Notes: a model not told the origin generated them from the letters alone. DNA of 20,857 nucleotides from Candidatus Omnitrophota bacterium (GCA_016206685.1 JACQRB010000028.1:1-20857), one strand, 5' to 3'; positions 1 to 7,829 are shown, counted from the first letter of the stretch. A program made the numbers and translations.

Positions 1-593
1 CCGGCCCGCTTGACGTTGCGCACCGTCTCGATGCGGTCCTGGTAGGTGTGGGTCGTGCAGATTTCCCCGTAGAAACGCTCGCTGGTATTCAGGTTGTGGT
101 TGACCCAGCCGATCCCGGCGTCCTTGAGTCGCCTGGCCTGCTCCTCAGACATGATGCCAAGCGACACGCACAGCTCCAGCGGATAGCGGGACTTGATCTG
201 CCGGGCCACTTCGCACAGATGCTCGATATCGGCGTCGCTTGGCCCGCGACCGCCGGTGACCATGCAGTAGCGCTTGGCTTTGGCCTCATGCGCGCCCCGC
301 GCGCCTTCCACCAACCGCTCGACGGGGAGCATCCGGTATTTCTGGATGTCCGCCGTGGAGACGCTGGATTGCGAGCAGTAGTGGCAGTCCTCGGGGCAGA
401 GCCCGCTGCGGGCGTTCTGCAGCACGCAGATCTTCACGCGCTTGCCCCAGTGCGCCTTGCGGACTTCAAACGCGGCCTGCAGCGCCTCCGGCACGCGCTC
501 ATCGGAAAGCTGCAGGATCGCGTGCGCGTCCTCGCGGCTCAACGCCTCGCCTTCCAGCGAACGCTTGACGATGACATCCCACGCAAGGTCCAT
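1..593 (-). CDS. bioB: Biotin synthase BioB, N-terminal part (runs off the window start)
   Basis: This is a radical SAM enzyme that inserts sulfur into dethiobiotin in the last step of biotin synthesis. The first 197 codons are visible and the frame stays open to the window edge, so the C-terminal part (roughly 40% of a usual 320-350 aa protein) is missing. The radical SAM cysteines lie in GLCPEDCHYCSQS (C66, C70, C73), the diagnostic BioB form of CxxxCxxC. Downstream are YCMVTGGRGPSD and the substrate-region motif NHNLNTSERFYG. The ATG at 593 lies four bases after the mqnC stop (TGA-AGGC-ATG), so it is probably translated with the mqn genes. E. coli BioB has NHNLDT where this has NHNLNT; as I recall, the Asn form also occurs in Bacillus-type BioB, so it is not necessarily a defect. 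A BioB paralogue with another substrate cannot be excluded from the N-terminal part alone. Confidence 0.93.
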   Translation of the reverse strand, partial: MDLAWDVIVKRSLEGEALSREDAHAILQLSDERVPEALQAAFEVRKAHWGKRVKICVLQNARSGLCPEDCHYCSQSSVSTADIQKYRMLPVERLVEGARGAHEAKAKRYCMVTGGRGPSDADIEHLCEVARQIKSRYPLELCVSLGIMSEEQARRLKDAGIGWVNHNLNTSERFYGEICTTHTYQDRIETVRNVKRA

Positions 594-597
594 GCCT

Positions 598-1683
598 TCA
601 CCAGTACCGCACGGTCTCGTAGAGCGTGGTGCGCTGCGCCGGGCGGAACCCCGCCTCGCGGATCAGTGTCGCAATCTCCTGGACGGTTGTCTTGTTGATG
701 AAGTTGGTGGCGGCGTGCACGTTTTCCTCAAACAGCGTGCCGCCGAAATCATCCGCGCCGAAGTGCAGCGCGATCTGGCCCGTCTTCTTGCCCTCGGAGA
801 ACCAGGAGGCCTGGACATGCGGGATGTTGTCGAGGTAGAGCCTCGAGGCGGCGAGCAGGCGCAGGTACCGGGTGGGGGAAGCATGATGCGCGATGCGCTT
901 CTCAAGCGGGGTGTTGCCGGGCTTGAAGCTCCAGGGGACGAAGGCCGTAAAACCGCCGGTTTCATCCTGCAGCGCGCGGATGTGGTCCAGGTGATCGAAA
1001 ACCGCCTCGTCGTCCTCGATGTGGCCGAACATCATCGTCGCGGTGGACTTGAAGCCCTGCCGGTGCGCCTCGCGATGCACGGTCAGCCACGCCTCCGCCC
1101 CACCTTTCTTAGGCGCCAAGCGCCGGCGAATGCGATCCGACAGGATTTCCGCCCCGCCGCCGGGCAGCGTGCACTGGCCCGCCGCCTTCAGGCGACCCAG
1201 CACCTCAGGGATCGAGAGCCCGGACACCTGCGCCATCGTCGTGACTTCCGAAGCGGTGAAGAAGTGCGGGGTCACTTGCGGGAACCGACGGCGGGTCTCG
1301 CGCACGAGCTCGACGTAGTAGTCCAGCGCCAGGCCCGGGTTGTGTCCGCCCTGCAGCAGCACCGTCGTCGCGCCCAACTCCACCGCCCGCTGGATTTTCT
1401 CCATGACCTGCTCGACGGTGAGCGTGTAGGCGTCGGCTGAGCCGGGTTTGCGATAGAACGCGCAGAAGACGCAGTCGGTGATGCAGACGTTGGTGTAGTT
1501 GGGGTTGGAGTCGATCACGAAGGTGACGTCGGCGTTCGGATTGCGCCGGAAACGGACCGCGTTGGCCAACTGCCCCAGCTCCACCAGGTCCGCTTCGCGC
1601 AGCAGCCACAGCCCTTCCTCGCGGCCCAGGCGCTCCCCTGAGCGCGCCTTGTCCTGGACCGATTCACAGCAGGTGGTGCTCAT
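598..1683 (-). CDS. mqnC: Cyclic dehypoxanthinyl futalosine synthase MqnC (radical SAM)
   Basis: MqnC cyclises dehypoxanthinyl futalosine by radical SAM chemistry in the futalosine route to menaquinone, in the cytoplasm. From the ATG at 1683 the protein is 361 aa, the normal length. The cluster-binding motif is NYTNVCITDCVFCAFYRKPG (C67, C71, C74); the CAFYR ending separates MqnC from MqnE. LPGGGAEILSDRIR in the middle and ALQDETGGFTAFVPWSF later are family signatures. The start is uncertain. ATG 1683 places the conserved N-terminus well and overlaps mqnA by 20 bases; an in-frame ATG at 1695 and TTG at 1698 would add 4 or 5 residues. No clear ribosome binding site precedes any of them, which fits translation coupled to mqnA. 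Confidence 0.96.
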   Translation of the reverse strand: MSTTCCESVQDKARSGERLGREEGLWLLREADLVELGQLANAVRFRRNPNADVTFVIDSNPNYTNVCITDCVFCAFYRKPGSADAYTLTVEQVMEKIQRAVELGATTVLLQGGHNPGLALDYYVELVRETRRRFPQVTPHFFTASEVTTMAQVSGLSIPEVLGRLKAAGQCTLPGGGAEILSDRIRRRLAPKKGGAEAWLTVHREAHRQGFKSTATMMFGHIEDDEAVFDHLDHIRALQDETGGFTAFVPWSFKPGNTPLEKRIAHHASPTRYLRLLAASRLYLDNIPHVQASWFSEGKKTGQIALHFGADDFGGTLFEENVHAATNFINKTTVQEIATLIREAGFRPAQRTTLYETVRYW

Positions 1684-2458
1684 GCGCGAGCGCATCAAAC
1701 TGCGTGATGGCGCGTTCTTCCGGCTCGCTCAGCCGGTAGATAAACGAGGCCAGATACCGCCGGATGTCTTCAGCCGGCAGTCCCAGCGAAGCCGCGCGTT
1801 CTTTCGCCAGCTCATCCAGACGTCCGGTGTTGACCGCCAAGCGATGCTGCAGCAGCCGCGAGAGCCGCTGCGTATCGGCCGCTAAGGCATCTTTGCGCAC
1901 GGCCCACACCGCAAAGACGAACGGCAGATGCTGCCACAGCCACCACTCAAACGCCAGATCCGTCTCGTAGGGATAGCGGCGGGTGGCCGCGCGGAACTTG
2001 AGCGCCTCATCTCCGATCAGCAGCACCGCCTCGGCGTCGTCCGTCCCAGACGGCTGTCGGGGCACGTACTGTTTCGGCTTGACGCGAAACTGCTGCTCCA
2101 GGATCAGCCGCAGCAGCAGCGCGGTGGTGGAGGTGTCTTCGGTGACCGCGATGATCTCTCCGTCGAGCTGCCGGGCCGGCTTGCGTGAAAAGAGCAGCGC
2201 GCTCCCGCAGCGCCCCCGCACCGCGATCCCCAAATTGCCCAGACGCGCAAACGTCTCGTTGAGCCGCAAGAAATCCGCCAGGGCCATCGGGCCCGCCATC
2301 AGGCGTCCTTCCTTGGCCTCTTGTCCCAGCTGCCGGGGCGAGAGGTCAGCCCACTCCCACCCGTCCGCGGCGAGGCCGTGGAAGAACGGCGCGCAGTTGG
2401 TGTAGGGAATGCGCGCGACGAGGGTCTTCACGGTTTGCTTAGCTGAGGCGATGGCCAT
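1664..2458 (-). CDS. mqnA: Chorismate dehydratase MqnA
   Basis: MqnA removes water from chorismate to give 3-enolpyruvyl-benzoate (3-[(1-carboxyvinyl)oxy]benzoate), the entry step of the futalosine menaquinone pathway. The 264 aa protein has the periplasmic-binding-protein-like fold of the MqnA/MqnD family. It is assigned to MqnA by RIPYTNCAPFFHGL near the N-terminus, the GSALLFSRKP strand, the TEDTSTTALLLRLIL segment (about 108-122) and LIGDEAL followed by YPYETDLAFEWW and LPFVFAVWAVRKD. The ATG at 2458 lies 9 bases after a GAGG sequence inside mqnE. The gene overlaps mqnE by 20 bases at its start and mqnC by 20 bases at its end. MqnD is the closest alternative but fits less well. Confidence 0.94.
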   Translation of the reverse strand: MAIASAKQTVKTLVARIPYTNCAPFFHGLAADGWEWADLSPRQLGQEAKEGRLMAGPMALADFLRLNETFARLGNLGIAVRGRCGSALLFSRKPARQLDGEIIAVTEDTSTTALLLRLILEQQFRVKPKQYVPRQPSGTDDAEAVLLIGDEALKFRAATRRYPYETDLAFEWWLWQHLPFVFAVWAVRKDALAADTQRLSRLLQHRLAVNTGRLDELAKERAASLGLPAEDIRRYLASFIYRLSEPEERAITQFDALAHEHHLL

Positions 2459-3524
2459 TCTCGTAGACCTCGATCACGTTGTAGAGCGCGTCGCGCTCGA
2501 CCGGCACGCAGCGGGCGTCGCGGATGAGCTGGATGAGCCGCTCGCGGGTCTGGCTGATCGGCGTGGCCGCGTCGGCGGCGTGCATGATCCGCTCCTCGCC
2601 GATGGTGCCGTCCAGATCATCCGCGCCGAAGGTGAGCGCGATCGAGGCGATCTCCTCGCCCATCGTCACCCAGTAGGCCTTGATGTGCGGGACGTTGTCC
2701 AACAGCAGCCGGCCGATCGCGATCGACTTGAGGTCCTCGATCGCGGATGCCTGGCGCTCGTCGAGATGGGTCCCGCCCACCGGATAGGCCAGTGGGATGA
2801 AGCTCATCAGTCCGCCGGTCTCATCCTGCAGCTCTCGGAGCTTGAGCATGTGGTCCACGCGCTCCTCGTGCGTTTCGATGTGGCCGTAGAGCAGCGTCGA
2901 GTTGGTGGGGATGCCCAGTCGGTGCGCCGCCTTGTGGATCTCGAGCCAGCGGGGCGCGCCGATCTTGAAAGGAAACAGCGCCTTGCGCACCCGCTCGGAA
3001 AACACCTCCGCCCCGCCGCCGGGCAGCGCGTCGAGCCCGGCCGCTTTGAGTTGGCGCAAGACCTCCTCGATGGGCAGCCGGAATTTCTTCGAGAAAAATT
3101 CGATCTCCACCGCCGTGAACGCCTTGATCTGCACCTGCGGGTGGCGCGCCTTGATCGCGCGCAGCATCTCGACGTAGTAGCTCCAAGGCCAGTCCGGATG
3201 CAGCCCGCCGACGATGTGGACCTCCCGGATGCCGGAGTCGCAGCGCGCCAACACTTCCTCCAGGCTCATCTCGTAGGCGTTGGGCCGTCCTCGCTTGGTC
3301 GCGAAATCGCAGAACTTGCAGGAGAGCACGCAGACGTTGGTGGGGTTGATCTGCCGGTTGATGACGAAGTGCGCGCGGTTGCCCCACCGCTCCTGCCTGA
3401 CCTGGTTGGCCAGGCGCCCCAGGCCCAGCAGGTCGCTGCTCGCAAACAGCTCCAGCGCGTCCTCGCGGCCCAGCCGCTCCTTGCGCTGGAGCTTGTCCGC
3501 TACGCGGTCCAGTATTGATGCCAT
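2439..3524 (-). CDS. mqnE: Aminofutalosine synthase MqnE (radical SAM)
   Basis: MqnE joins the adenosyl radical from SAM to the MqnA product to form aminodeoxyfutalosine. At 361 aa it is full length. The radical SAM motif is INPTNVCVLSCKFCDF (C65, C69, C72), the MqnE-type sequence, unlike the CITDCVFC of the nearby MqnC. Other shared family blocks are LPGGGAEVFSERVR, LLYGHIETHEERVDHM and LQDETGGLMSFIPLAYPVGGT. The ATG at 3524 lies inside the end of the ubiD-like gene, giving a 25-base overlap, and the 3' end overlaps mqnA by 20 bases. Its product feeds the MqnB/MTAN step and then MqnC. No mqnB is in the window. Confidence 0.96.
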   Translation of the reverse strand: MASILDRVADKLQRKERLGREDALELFASSDLLGLGRLANQVRQERWGNRAHFVINRQINPTNVCVLSCKFCDFATKRGRPNAYEMSLEEVLARCDSGIREVHIVGGLHPDWPWSYYVEMLRAIKARHPQVQIKAFTAVEIEFFSKKFRLPIEEVLRQLKAAGLDALPGGGAEVFSERVRKALFPFKIGAPRWLEIHKAAHRLGIPTNSTLLYGHIETHEERVDHMLKLRELQDETGGLMSFIPLAYPVGGTHLDERQASAIEDLKSIAIGRLLLDNVPHIKAYWVTMGEEIASIALTFGADDLDGTIGEERIMHAADAATPISQTRERLIQLIRDARCVPVERDALYNVIEVYENGHRLS

Positions 3525-5257
3525 CGGTGATTCACCAGCTCAACAATCGCCGGCTCCATGGCGATCGTGTCGGGATAGCCGCCCTTGAACGTCGCATCAA
3601 TGCCCATCCGCCCCCGGTAGACCGGCCAGGCCCCTCGCAGCGATGACTCGGTAAACACCACGTCGCGCGCCGGGTCGAAGCGCGTGAAGATCCCCCAGAG
3701 AAGACTTTCACGATCGTGCAGATTGACGTCGTCACTGACTGCCGCGATGAGTTTGACCGACCCCAAGGACGGCACCTTGACGAGTTCCTCGACGACGGGG
3801 CGTCCTTCGCCCTCAACCTGGACAGCCAGCAGCGCCCCTTCGACACAGCGAGACGCCCGAATCCGGGGGTGGAGCTTGAGGATATCCGCGTCCGTGAATT
3901 CGACCGGCGACACCCGCACGGTCCCGCCGTGCCGGGTGGCATCCAAGACCATCTTGCTGCCGAGGTTGAGGGTGAAGCTCGTGAAATCCAGGGTATCAAA
4001 AGGCACGCCGGGAAGCAAGAGGAAGTCCTCGGCAGGGTCGAACTGATCGCGGATGGCGCGCAACACGGCCGGCGCATCGCGCGCATCCACATCCGCATCC
4101 ACCAGGATCAGGCATTTGGTGAGCGCCATCTGCCCCATGCCCAAGAGCCCCAGCGCCGCCTTCATGCCCTCCTTCCTAAACCGCTCGATCACCGAGGCGA
4201 CGCCAAGACTGTGAAACCCCGCCTCATAATAGGCCCAGAGATCCCGGATCTCCGGATGGATCAGCCGGATCATCGGCAGCAGCATCTCCTGCACCGCGTT
4301 GCCGATGTACCGATCCTCCTGCGGCGGCTTGCCGACCACCGCGGCCTGGTAGATAGGCCGCCGACGGCGCGTCACGGCGTGGATCCACATCACCGGACAC
4401 GGCTTGGGATGCGAGTAGTGCCCGAAGTGATCCCCGAACGGCCCCTCAGGAATGCGCTCATCCGGCGGCACGACTCCCTCGATGACGATCTCCGCATCCG
4501 CAGGAGCCACGGTCATCTTGGTCCTGCCCGGCACAAGCGGCACGCGCCCGCCCCGCAGGAATCCGGCGAAAGCTAACTCGTCAATGCCCTCGGGAAGCGG
4601 CGCGACCGACGCGAGATAGAGAATCGGATCGCCCCCGATGATGACGGCCACCGCCAGGGCTTTTCCTTGCTGCTCAGCCTTCCAGTAGTGAAACCCCCCG
4701 CCCTTCTGGATCTGCCAATGCATGAGCACCCGGTCCGGCGCGACGACCTGCATGCGGTAAATCCCTAAGTTGCGCACGTCGGTGTCCGGATCGTGCGTGA
4801 GCACCATGCCGCAGGTGATGAACCGCCCGGCGTCCCTGGGCCAGCATTTCAGGATGGGAAACCGTGACAGATCCGGTGTCTCTTCGACTTGTTGGCAGGC
4901 GGCGCGGCGCACTTTTCTTGGCGGCATCGCCAGGAGGCGGCCGACCGTGCGCCACTCTTCAATCAGCCTCTTGGGCCGCGGCGGCATCGCCGCCTCGATG
5001 AGCCGTCGCAATTCATCGCCGACTGCTTGAGGATGCCGGCCGAGCGCCAGCTCGATGCGCCGGTCATTGCCTAACAGGTTGATCGCCAGCGGGAACGCCG
5101 AGCCCTTCACCTGCTCGAAGAGCAGCGCCGGCCCCTGCTCCTTGACGACGCGCGTCGCGACCTCGGTGATTTCCAACTCCGGGTCCACTTCGACTCGCAC
5201 CCGCGCCAGCTGCTTCTCCCGTTCGAGGAGGTTTAGGAAGGAGGAGAGGTCAGGCAT
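3500..5257 (-). CDS. ubiD: UbiD-family decarboxylase, probable menaquinone-pathway (MqnL-type)
   Basis: UbiD-family enzymes decarboxylate aromatic or unsaturated acids using prenylated FMN made by UbiX. The context (UbiX upstream, mqnE/A/C downstream, MqnP nearby) suggests that this one removes the carboxylate of the naphthoate intermediate; the substrate is inferred. I chose the ATG at 5257 (585 aa) because MPDLSSFLNLLEREKQLARV is the typical UbiD N-terminus; the reading frame stays open for 56 codons further upstream, but that stretch is low-complexity and falls in an inverted-repeat region. Visible family motifs are RNLGIYRMQ (about 160), GGDPILYLASVAPLPEG, and IPEGPFGDHFGHYSHP with the catalytic acidic residues. 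No good ribosome binding site precedes the start. The 3' end overlaps mqnE by 25 bases. Confidence 0.9.
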   Translation of the reverse strand: MPDLSSFLNLLEREKQLARVRVEVDPELEITEVATRVVKEQGPALLFEQVKGSAFPLAINLLGNDRRIELALGRHPQAVGDELRRLIEAAMPPRPKRLIEEWRTVGRLLAMPPRKVRRAACQQVEETPDLSRFPILKCWPRDAGRFITCGMVLTHDPDTDVRNLGIYRMQVVAPDRVLMHWQIQKGGGFHYWKAEQQGKALAVAVIIGGDPILYLASVAPLPEGIDELAFAGFLRGGRVPLVPGRTKMTVAPADAEIVIEGVVPPDERIPEGPFGDHFGHYSHPKPCPVMWIHAVTRRRRPIYQAAVVGKPPQEDRYIGNAVQEMLLPMIRLIHPEIRDLWAYYEAGFHSLGVASVIERFRKEGMKAALGLLGMGQMALTKCLILVDADVDARDAPAVLRAIRDQFDPAEDFLLLPGVPFDTLDFTSFTLNLGSKMVLDATRHGGTVRVSPVEFTDADILKLHPRIRASRCVEGALLAVQVEGEGRPVVEELVKVPSLGSVKLIAAVSDDVNLHDRESLLWGIFTRFDPARDVVFTESSLRGAWPVYRGRMGIDATFKGGYPDTIAMEPAIVELVNHRWHQYWTA

Positions 5258-5272
5258 TAACGTGTTTGCTGG

Positions 5273-5382
5273 GGGCAGCGGGTCCTGCCGCCTGCGCCAT
5301 CCCGCCGTGCTCGCGCGCCGCAGCCTTCGCGCGTCGTCGCTCCGCGCGGCGGGAGCCCTGGCTCCGGCGTCACCCGCTGCCC
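5273..5382. repeat. Inverted repeat in the ubiX-ubiD gap
   Basis: The 139-base gap between ubiX and ubiD is framed by perfect 11-base arms, GGGCAGCGGGT at 5273-5283 and ACCCGCTGCCC at 5372-5382. Inside is a second pair, CCCGCC at 5301-5306 with GGCGGG at 5348-5353, and a small hairpin GGAGC-CCTG-GCTCC at 5352-5365 that would compete with it. On the minus-strand transcript this would fold just before the ubiD start. There is no T-run, so it is not a typical terminator. It may be a palindromic repeat element or an RNA structure that affects ubiD expression. Confidence 0.55.
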
Positions 5383-5396
5383 AACTGGGCCGACCC

Positions 5397-5948
5397 TCAC
5401 TCCAGAGCCTCGGGTTTCCAGGCAAGAGCGCCTTCGACGCCCAGGAGGCTGAGCACGCGGTCGGCGAAATGGCCGGCCATCTCCTCGACGGTCTGCGGCC
5501 GGTGGTAGAACTGCGGGGACACCGGCATGACGATGGCGCCGGCCTGCGAGAGCTTGTGCGCCTGCTCCAGCGCGATGGTGGACAGCGGCGTTTCGCGCAG
5601 GCAGAGGATCATCTTGCGCCGCTCTTTGAGCGCCACGGCCGCGGCCCGCGTGAGCAGCGTGTCCGCCAGCCCGCAGGTAATCTTGGCCATGGTCGAGGCC
5701 GAGCATGGCAGGATCACCAGCGCGTCGAATGGCGTTGAACCTGAGGAAAATGGCGCCGACAAATCTTCATCGTTAAAGCTGCGCTTCACGTGCTCAGCCA
5801 GGTGATGCTCGGTCAGGCCGGTCTCTTCCTTGAGCACGACGCGGCCCCACTTCGTCAGGATCAGGAACTTCTCCGCCGGACAGCGCCGCAGGAACTCCAC
5901 CCCGAACATCGCTCCCGACGCCCCGGTCATGCCAACAATCACGCGCAT
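5397..5948 (-). CDS. ubiX: UbiX-family flavin prenyltransferase
   Basis: UbiX transfers a dimethylallyl group to FMN to make prenyl-FMN, the cofactor of UbiD-type decarboxylases. It sits directly upstream of the ubiD gene, as expected for a cofactor and enzyme pair. The protein is 183 aa, near the usual 185-200. It starts with the FMN-binding MRVIVGMTGASGAMFG (G9-A13), followed by PCSASTMAKITCGLADTLLTRAA (81 onward), ILCLRETPLSTI (114-125) and GAIVMPVSPQFYHRP. The ATG at 5948 is preceded at good spacing by AGGAGGG, one of the few strong ribosome binding sites in this operon. An in-frame upstream extension to 5996 has no family similarity and was not used. In menaquinone-pathway terminology it would be the MqnM-type protein. 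Confidence 0.93.
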   Translation of the reverse strand: MRVIVGMTGASGAMFGVEFLRRCPAEKFLILTKWGRVVLKEETGLTEHHLAEHVKRSFNDEDLSAPFSSGSTPFDALVILPCSASTMAKITCGLADTLLTRAAAVALKERRKMILCLRETPLSTIALEQAHKLSQAGAIVMPVSPQFYHRPQTVEEMAGHFADRVLSLLGVEGALAWKPEALE

Positions 5949-5999
5949 GGAACCCTCCTCTTCAGACGAATCCGATTCTATGTCGCCGGCATTCAAACC

Positions 6000-6551
6000 T
6001 TATACATACTTCTGCGGCTTGTTGAGTCCCTTGAGCAATGCGTTGACCTCCTGCTTGAGCTCCAGAATCCTTTCCTCTCGTCCTAGCATGACCTGGCTCA
6101 TCGTTTCCAACTTTTCTTTTTCCTTCGTTTCCTTCCTCAGGGTTTCTTGAGTCCGCTTGTGTTCAGTGATATCTCGAATCACCACCACGACGATCGCTCC
6201 GGTCTCCAGCATGGTGTGCGTGGCGGTGAGTTCCAGGAGAAGCCGTTTGCGTGGGGCACGAAACTCATATTCTCCGCTGGCGATGGGCGCGGTCGTCAGG
6301 ACAAGGTTCATGGGGTGCGCTTCAGGGGTAAGCGCTTGGCCGCCTCGTTCCAGGGGCAGCAGACCAATGAGTGGAGCTCCAAGCACCTCAACGTTCCGTT
6401 TGCCGACCAAGCGGCTAAATGGAGCGTTCGCCCATTGCACCCTTCCTGCCTCGTCGGTCCACACGATAGCCTCGGCAATAGCCCCAAGCGCCAGCTCCAT
6501 TTTCCCTAACGTGGCGCGCAGCTGGCTCGGCAGATCACTAGGTTGGGACAT
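6000..6551 (-). CDS. PAS-domain protein with C-terminal coiled coil
   Basis: A 183 aa cytoplasmic protein with one PAS sensor domain (about 18-130), recognised by AIVWTDEAGRVQWANAPFSRLVG, the hydrophobic core strands and the closing VVVVIRDITEHKRTQETL. A charged helix follows (about 130-175) with GREERILELKQEVNALL, a linker often seen after PAS domains in signalling proteins. It has no kinase, cyclase, EAL/GGDEF or DNA-binding domain, so it is either a stand-alone sensor acting through a partner or a truncated signalling protein. The start is ATG 6551 (GTG 6554 is also possible), with GGGAG 9 bases upstream. Base composition is lower in GC than the flanking biosynthetic genes: 30 of 60 bases at 6001-6060. 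Ligand and output are unknown. Confidence 0.85.
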   Translation of the reverse strand: MSQPSDLPSQLRATLGKMELALGAIAEAIVWTDEAGRVQWANAPFSRLVGKRNVEVLGAPLIGLLPLERGGQALTPEAHPMNLVLTTAPIASGEYEFRAPRKRLLLELTATHTMLETGAIVVVVIRDITEHKRTQETLRKETKEKEKLETMSQVMLGREERILELKQEVNALLKGLNKPQKYV

Positions 6552-6575
6552 CACAGAAGACTCCCTGAGTCCTCA

Positions 6576-6932
6576 TCATGGCTGTTGATCCAGTGGTCTG
6601 ATGGTGGCTCCGAACACCCACTGACCCTGACGTTCTTCTGCGATGATACAGTGTTCGGCATCGAACACCTCTCCCTCCTTCGTGATCGCTTTCAGCTTGA
6701 GGGGTTGATTCAGCAGCGTTGGTTTGCCGGTCGTCAAGAAACGGGAAAAACCCAAATGATGGGCATCGTGCATGTTCGTCGGGATGAGGATGGTCAGCGG
6801 CTTGCCGACAATCTCACTCGCAGACCATCCGAAGACCCGCTCAAGCCGCTCATTGACATAGAGGATCACCCCCTGATGATCGGCAATAACAACGGGAACG
6901 CCCGTCTCACGCCTGAGTTCATCAACCGTCAT
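6576..6932 (-). CDS. Stand-alone PAS-domain protein
   Basis: A 118 aa protein that is essentially a single PAS domain. VIADHQGVILYVNERLERVFGWSASEIVGKPLTILIP is the N-terminal half and MHDAHHLGFSRFLTTGKP the typical helix region, followed by KLKAITKEGEVFDAEHCIIAEER and a final strand. It has no output domain. The ATG at 6932 has a strong ribosome binding site (AAGGAGG, 6 bases away) and a possible promoter just upstream. It is 24 bases upstream of the second PAS gene, so the two are probably co-expressed and could form a heteromeric sensor; that is inference. GC is lower than in the neighbours: 32 of 60 bases at 6661-6720 against 45 of 60 at 7201-7260. Confidence 0.85.
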   Translation of the reverse strand: MTVDELRRETGVPVVIADHQGVILYVNERLERVFGWSASEIVGKPLTILIPTNMHDAHHLGFSRFLTTGKPTLLNQPLKLKAITKEGEVFDAEHCIIAEERQGQWVFGATIRPLDQQP

Positions 6933-6951
6933 TCTCTGCCTCCTTCATCGC

Positions 6952-6981
6952 AGTATCTTTTTACTTCCGCTCAGGTCTCAA
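6952..6981 (-). promoter_or_regulatory. Possible sigma-70 promoter for the PAS gene pair
   Basis: Read on the minus strand, TTGAGA (6981-6976) and GATACT (6957-6952) are separated by 18 bases. The -35 matches the consensus at 5 of 6 positions and the -10 at 4 of 6. The predicted start near 6945 would give a leader of about 13 bases containing the AAGGAGG site of the first PAS gene. The -35 overlaps the stop codon of mqnP. This is a sequence match only and could be chance. Confidence 0.35.
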
Positions 6982-7829
6982 ATCCCTGCCCACACAAATC
7001 CAAAGACGACGAAGCCGATGATGCCGTTCAACTGGAAGAAAGCGAATCCGGGGTTCTTCTCCGCGACGGCGTGCTGCCAGAGAAAGAGGAGGCCGATGCC
7101 GACAAGCCATGGAAGCGCAACCGGTGACCGGAGTTGGTCCCGCCATAGGATGACAAGCGCAAGAAATGCTGCGGCGTGCAGGATTAAGGCGACGTTGAGC
7201 GCGCGGCGCTTGCCAAGGCGCGCCGGAAGCGAGTGCAGGCCGGCTTCGCGGTCGAACGCTTCGTCCATCGTCGCGTAGATGACGTCAAACCCCGCCACCC
7301 ACAACAGCGAAAACAGCCACAGCCACACGACATCGGCGAAGTTCGCCAGCGACCCTGATGCCGCCAACCATCCGGCCAGCGGCCCGGTGGACCACGCCAG
7401 CCCCAGCCCCAGGTGCGAGAGGCTGGTGAAGCGCTTGAGATACGGATAGCCGACGAACAACGCAAGCGGAATCGGCGCGAGTGCCAGGCAGATCGGCGCC
7501 AAGGCCGCGGCGCCGGCCAGATACACCACGCTCCCCGCCATCACGACGAACCGGCCTTCCCATACCTGCATGGCCCCGCGTGGCAGCTCGCGCTGCTTCG
7601 TGCGCGGGTTACGCCGGTCGAGCTCCAGATCGATCAAGCGGTTCAGGCCCATCGCCGCCGCGCGCGCGCCGACGGCGGCAACAAGAATCAAGAGCAGCAC
7701 GCGCGCCGACGGCCGGCCGTGCGCGCCAAGCAGGGTTCCCGCGTAGATGAGCGGAAGCGAGAAGATCGTGTGCTCGATCTTCACGAAACCGGCGTAGGTC
7801 TTGAGGCGAACAGCGATGGCGGCGATCAC
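6978..7829 (-). CDS. mqnP: UbiA-family prenyltransferase, probable MqnP
   Basis: An integral membrane prenyltransferase that would attach the polyprenyl tail to the naphthoate ring in futalosine-pathway menaquinone synthesis. The 283 aa protein has the two Asp-rich motifs that bind the Mg-diphosphate: NRLIDLELDRRNPRT (N63, D67, D71) and FDVIYATMDEAFDREAG (D182, D189, D193). There are about eight or nine hydrophobic helices. The early FVKIEHTIFSLPLIYAG is typical of the 4-hydroxybenzoate octaprenyltransferase-like subgroup to which MqnP belongs. The start is GTG at 7829, overlapping the stop of the upstream small gene (GTGA). The assignment to MqnP rather than UbiA rests on the mqn genes nearby and on the absence of any ubiquinone-specific gene here. 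Confidence 0.9.
   Translation of the reverse strand: MIAAIAVRLKTYAGFVKIEHTIFSLPLIYAGTLLGAHGRPSARVLLLILVAAVGARAAAMGLNRLIDLELDRRNPRTKQRELPRGAMQVWEGRFVVMAGSVVYLAGAAALAPICLALAPIPLALFVGYPYLKRFTSLSHLGLGLAWSTGPLAGWLAASGSLANFADVVWLWLFSLLWVAGFDVIYATMDEAFDREAGLHSLPARLGKRRALNVALILHAAAFLALVILWRDQLRSPVALPWLVGIGLLFLWQHAVAEKNPGFAFFQLNGIIGFVVFGFVWAGI

Noticed and set aside
48..1440. Long open frames on the plus strand across bioB and mqnC
   Set aside because: They lie opposite clearly recognised radical SAM genes, are Arg/Ala/Gly-rich and show no family motif. They are shadows caused by high GC.
2409..3518. A 369-codon plus-strand frame opposite mqnE
   Set aside because: It is nearly coextensive with mqnE on the other strand, and its product is low-complexity with many Arg, Leu, His and Asp and no recognisable domain.
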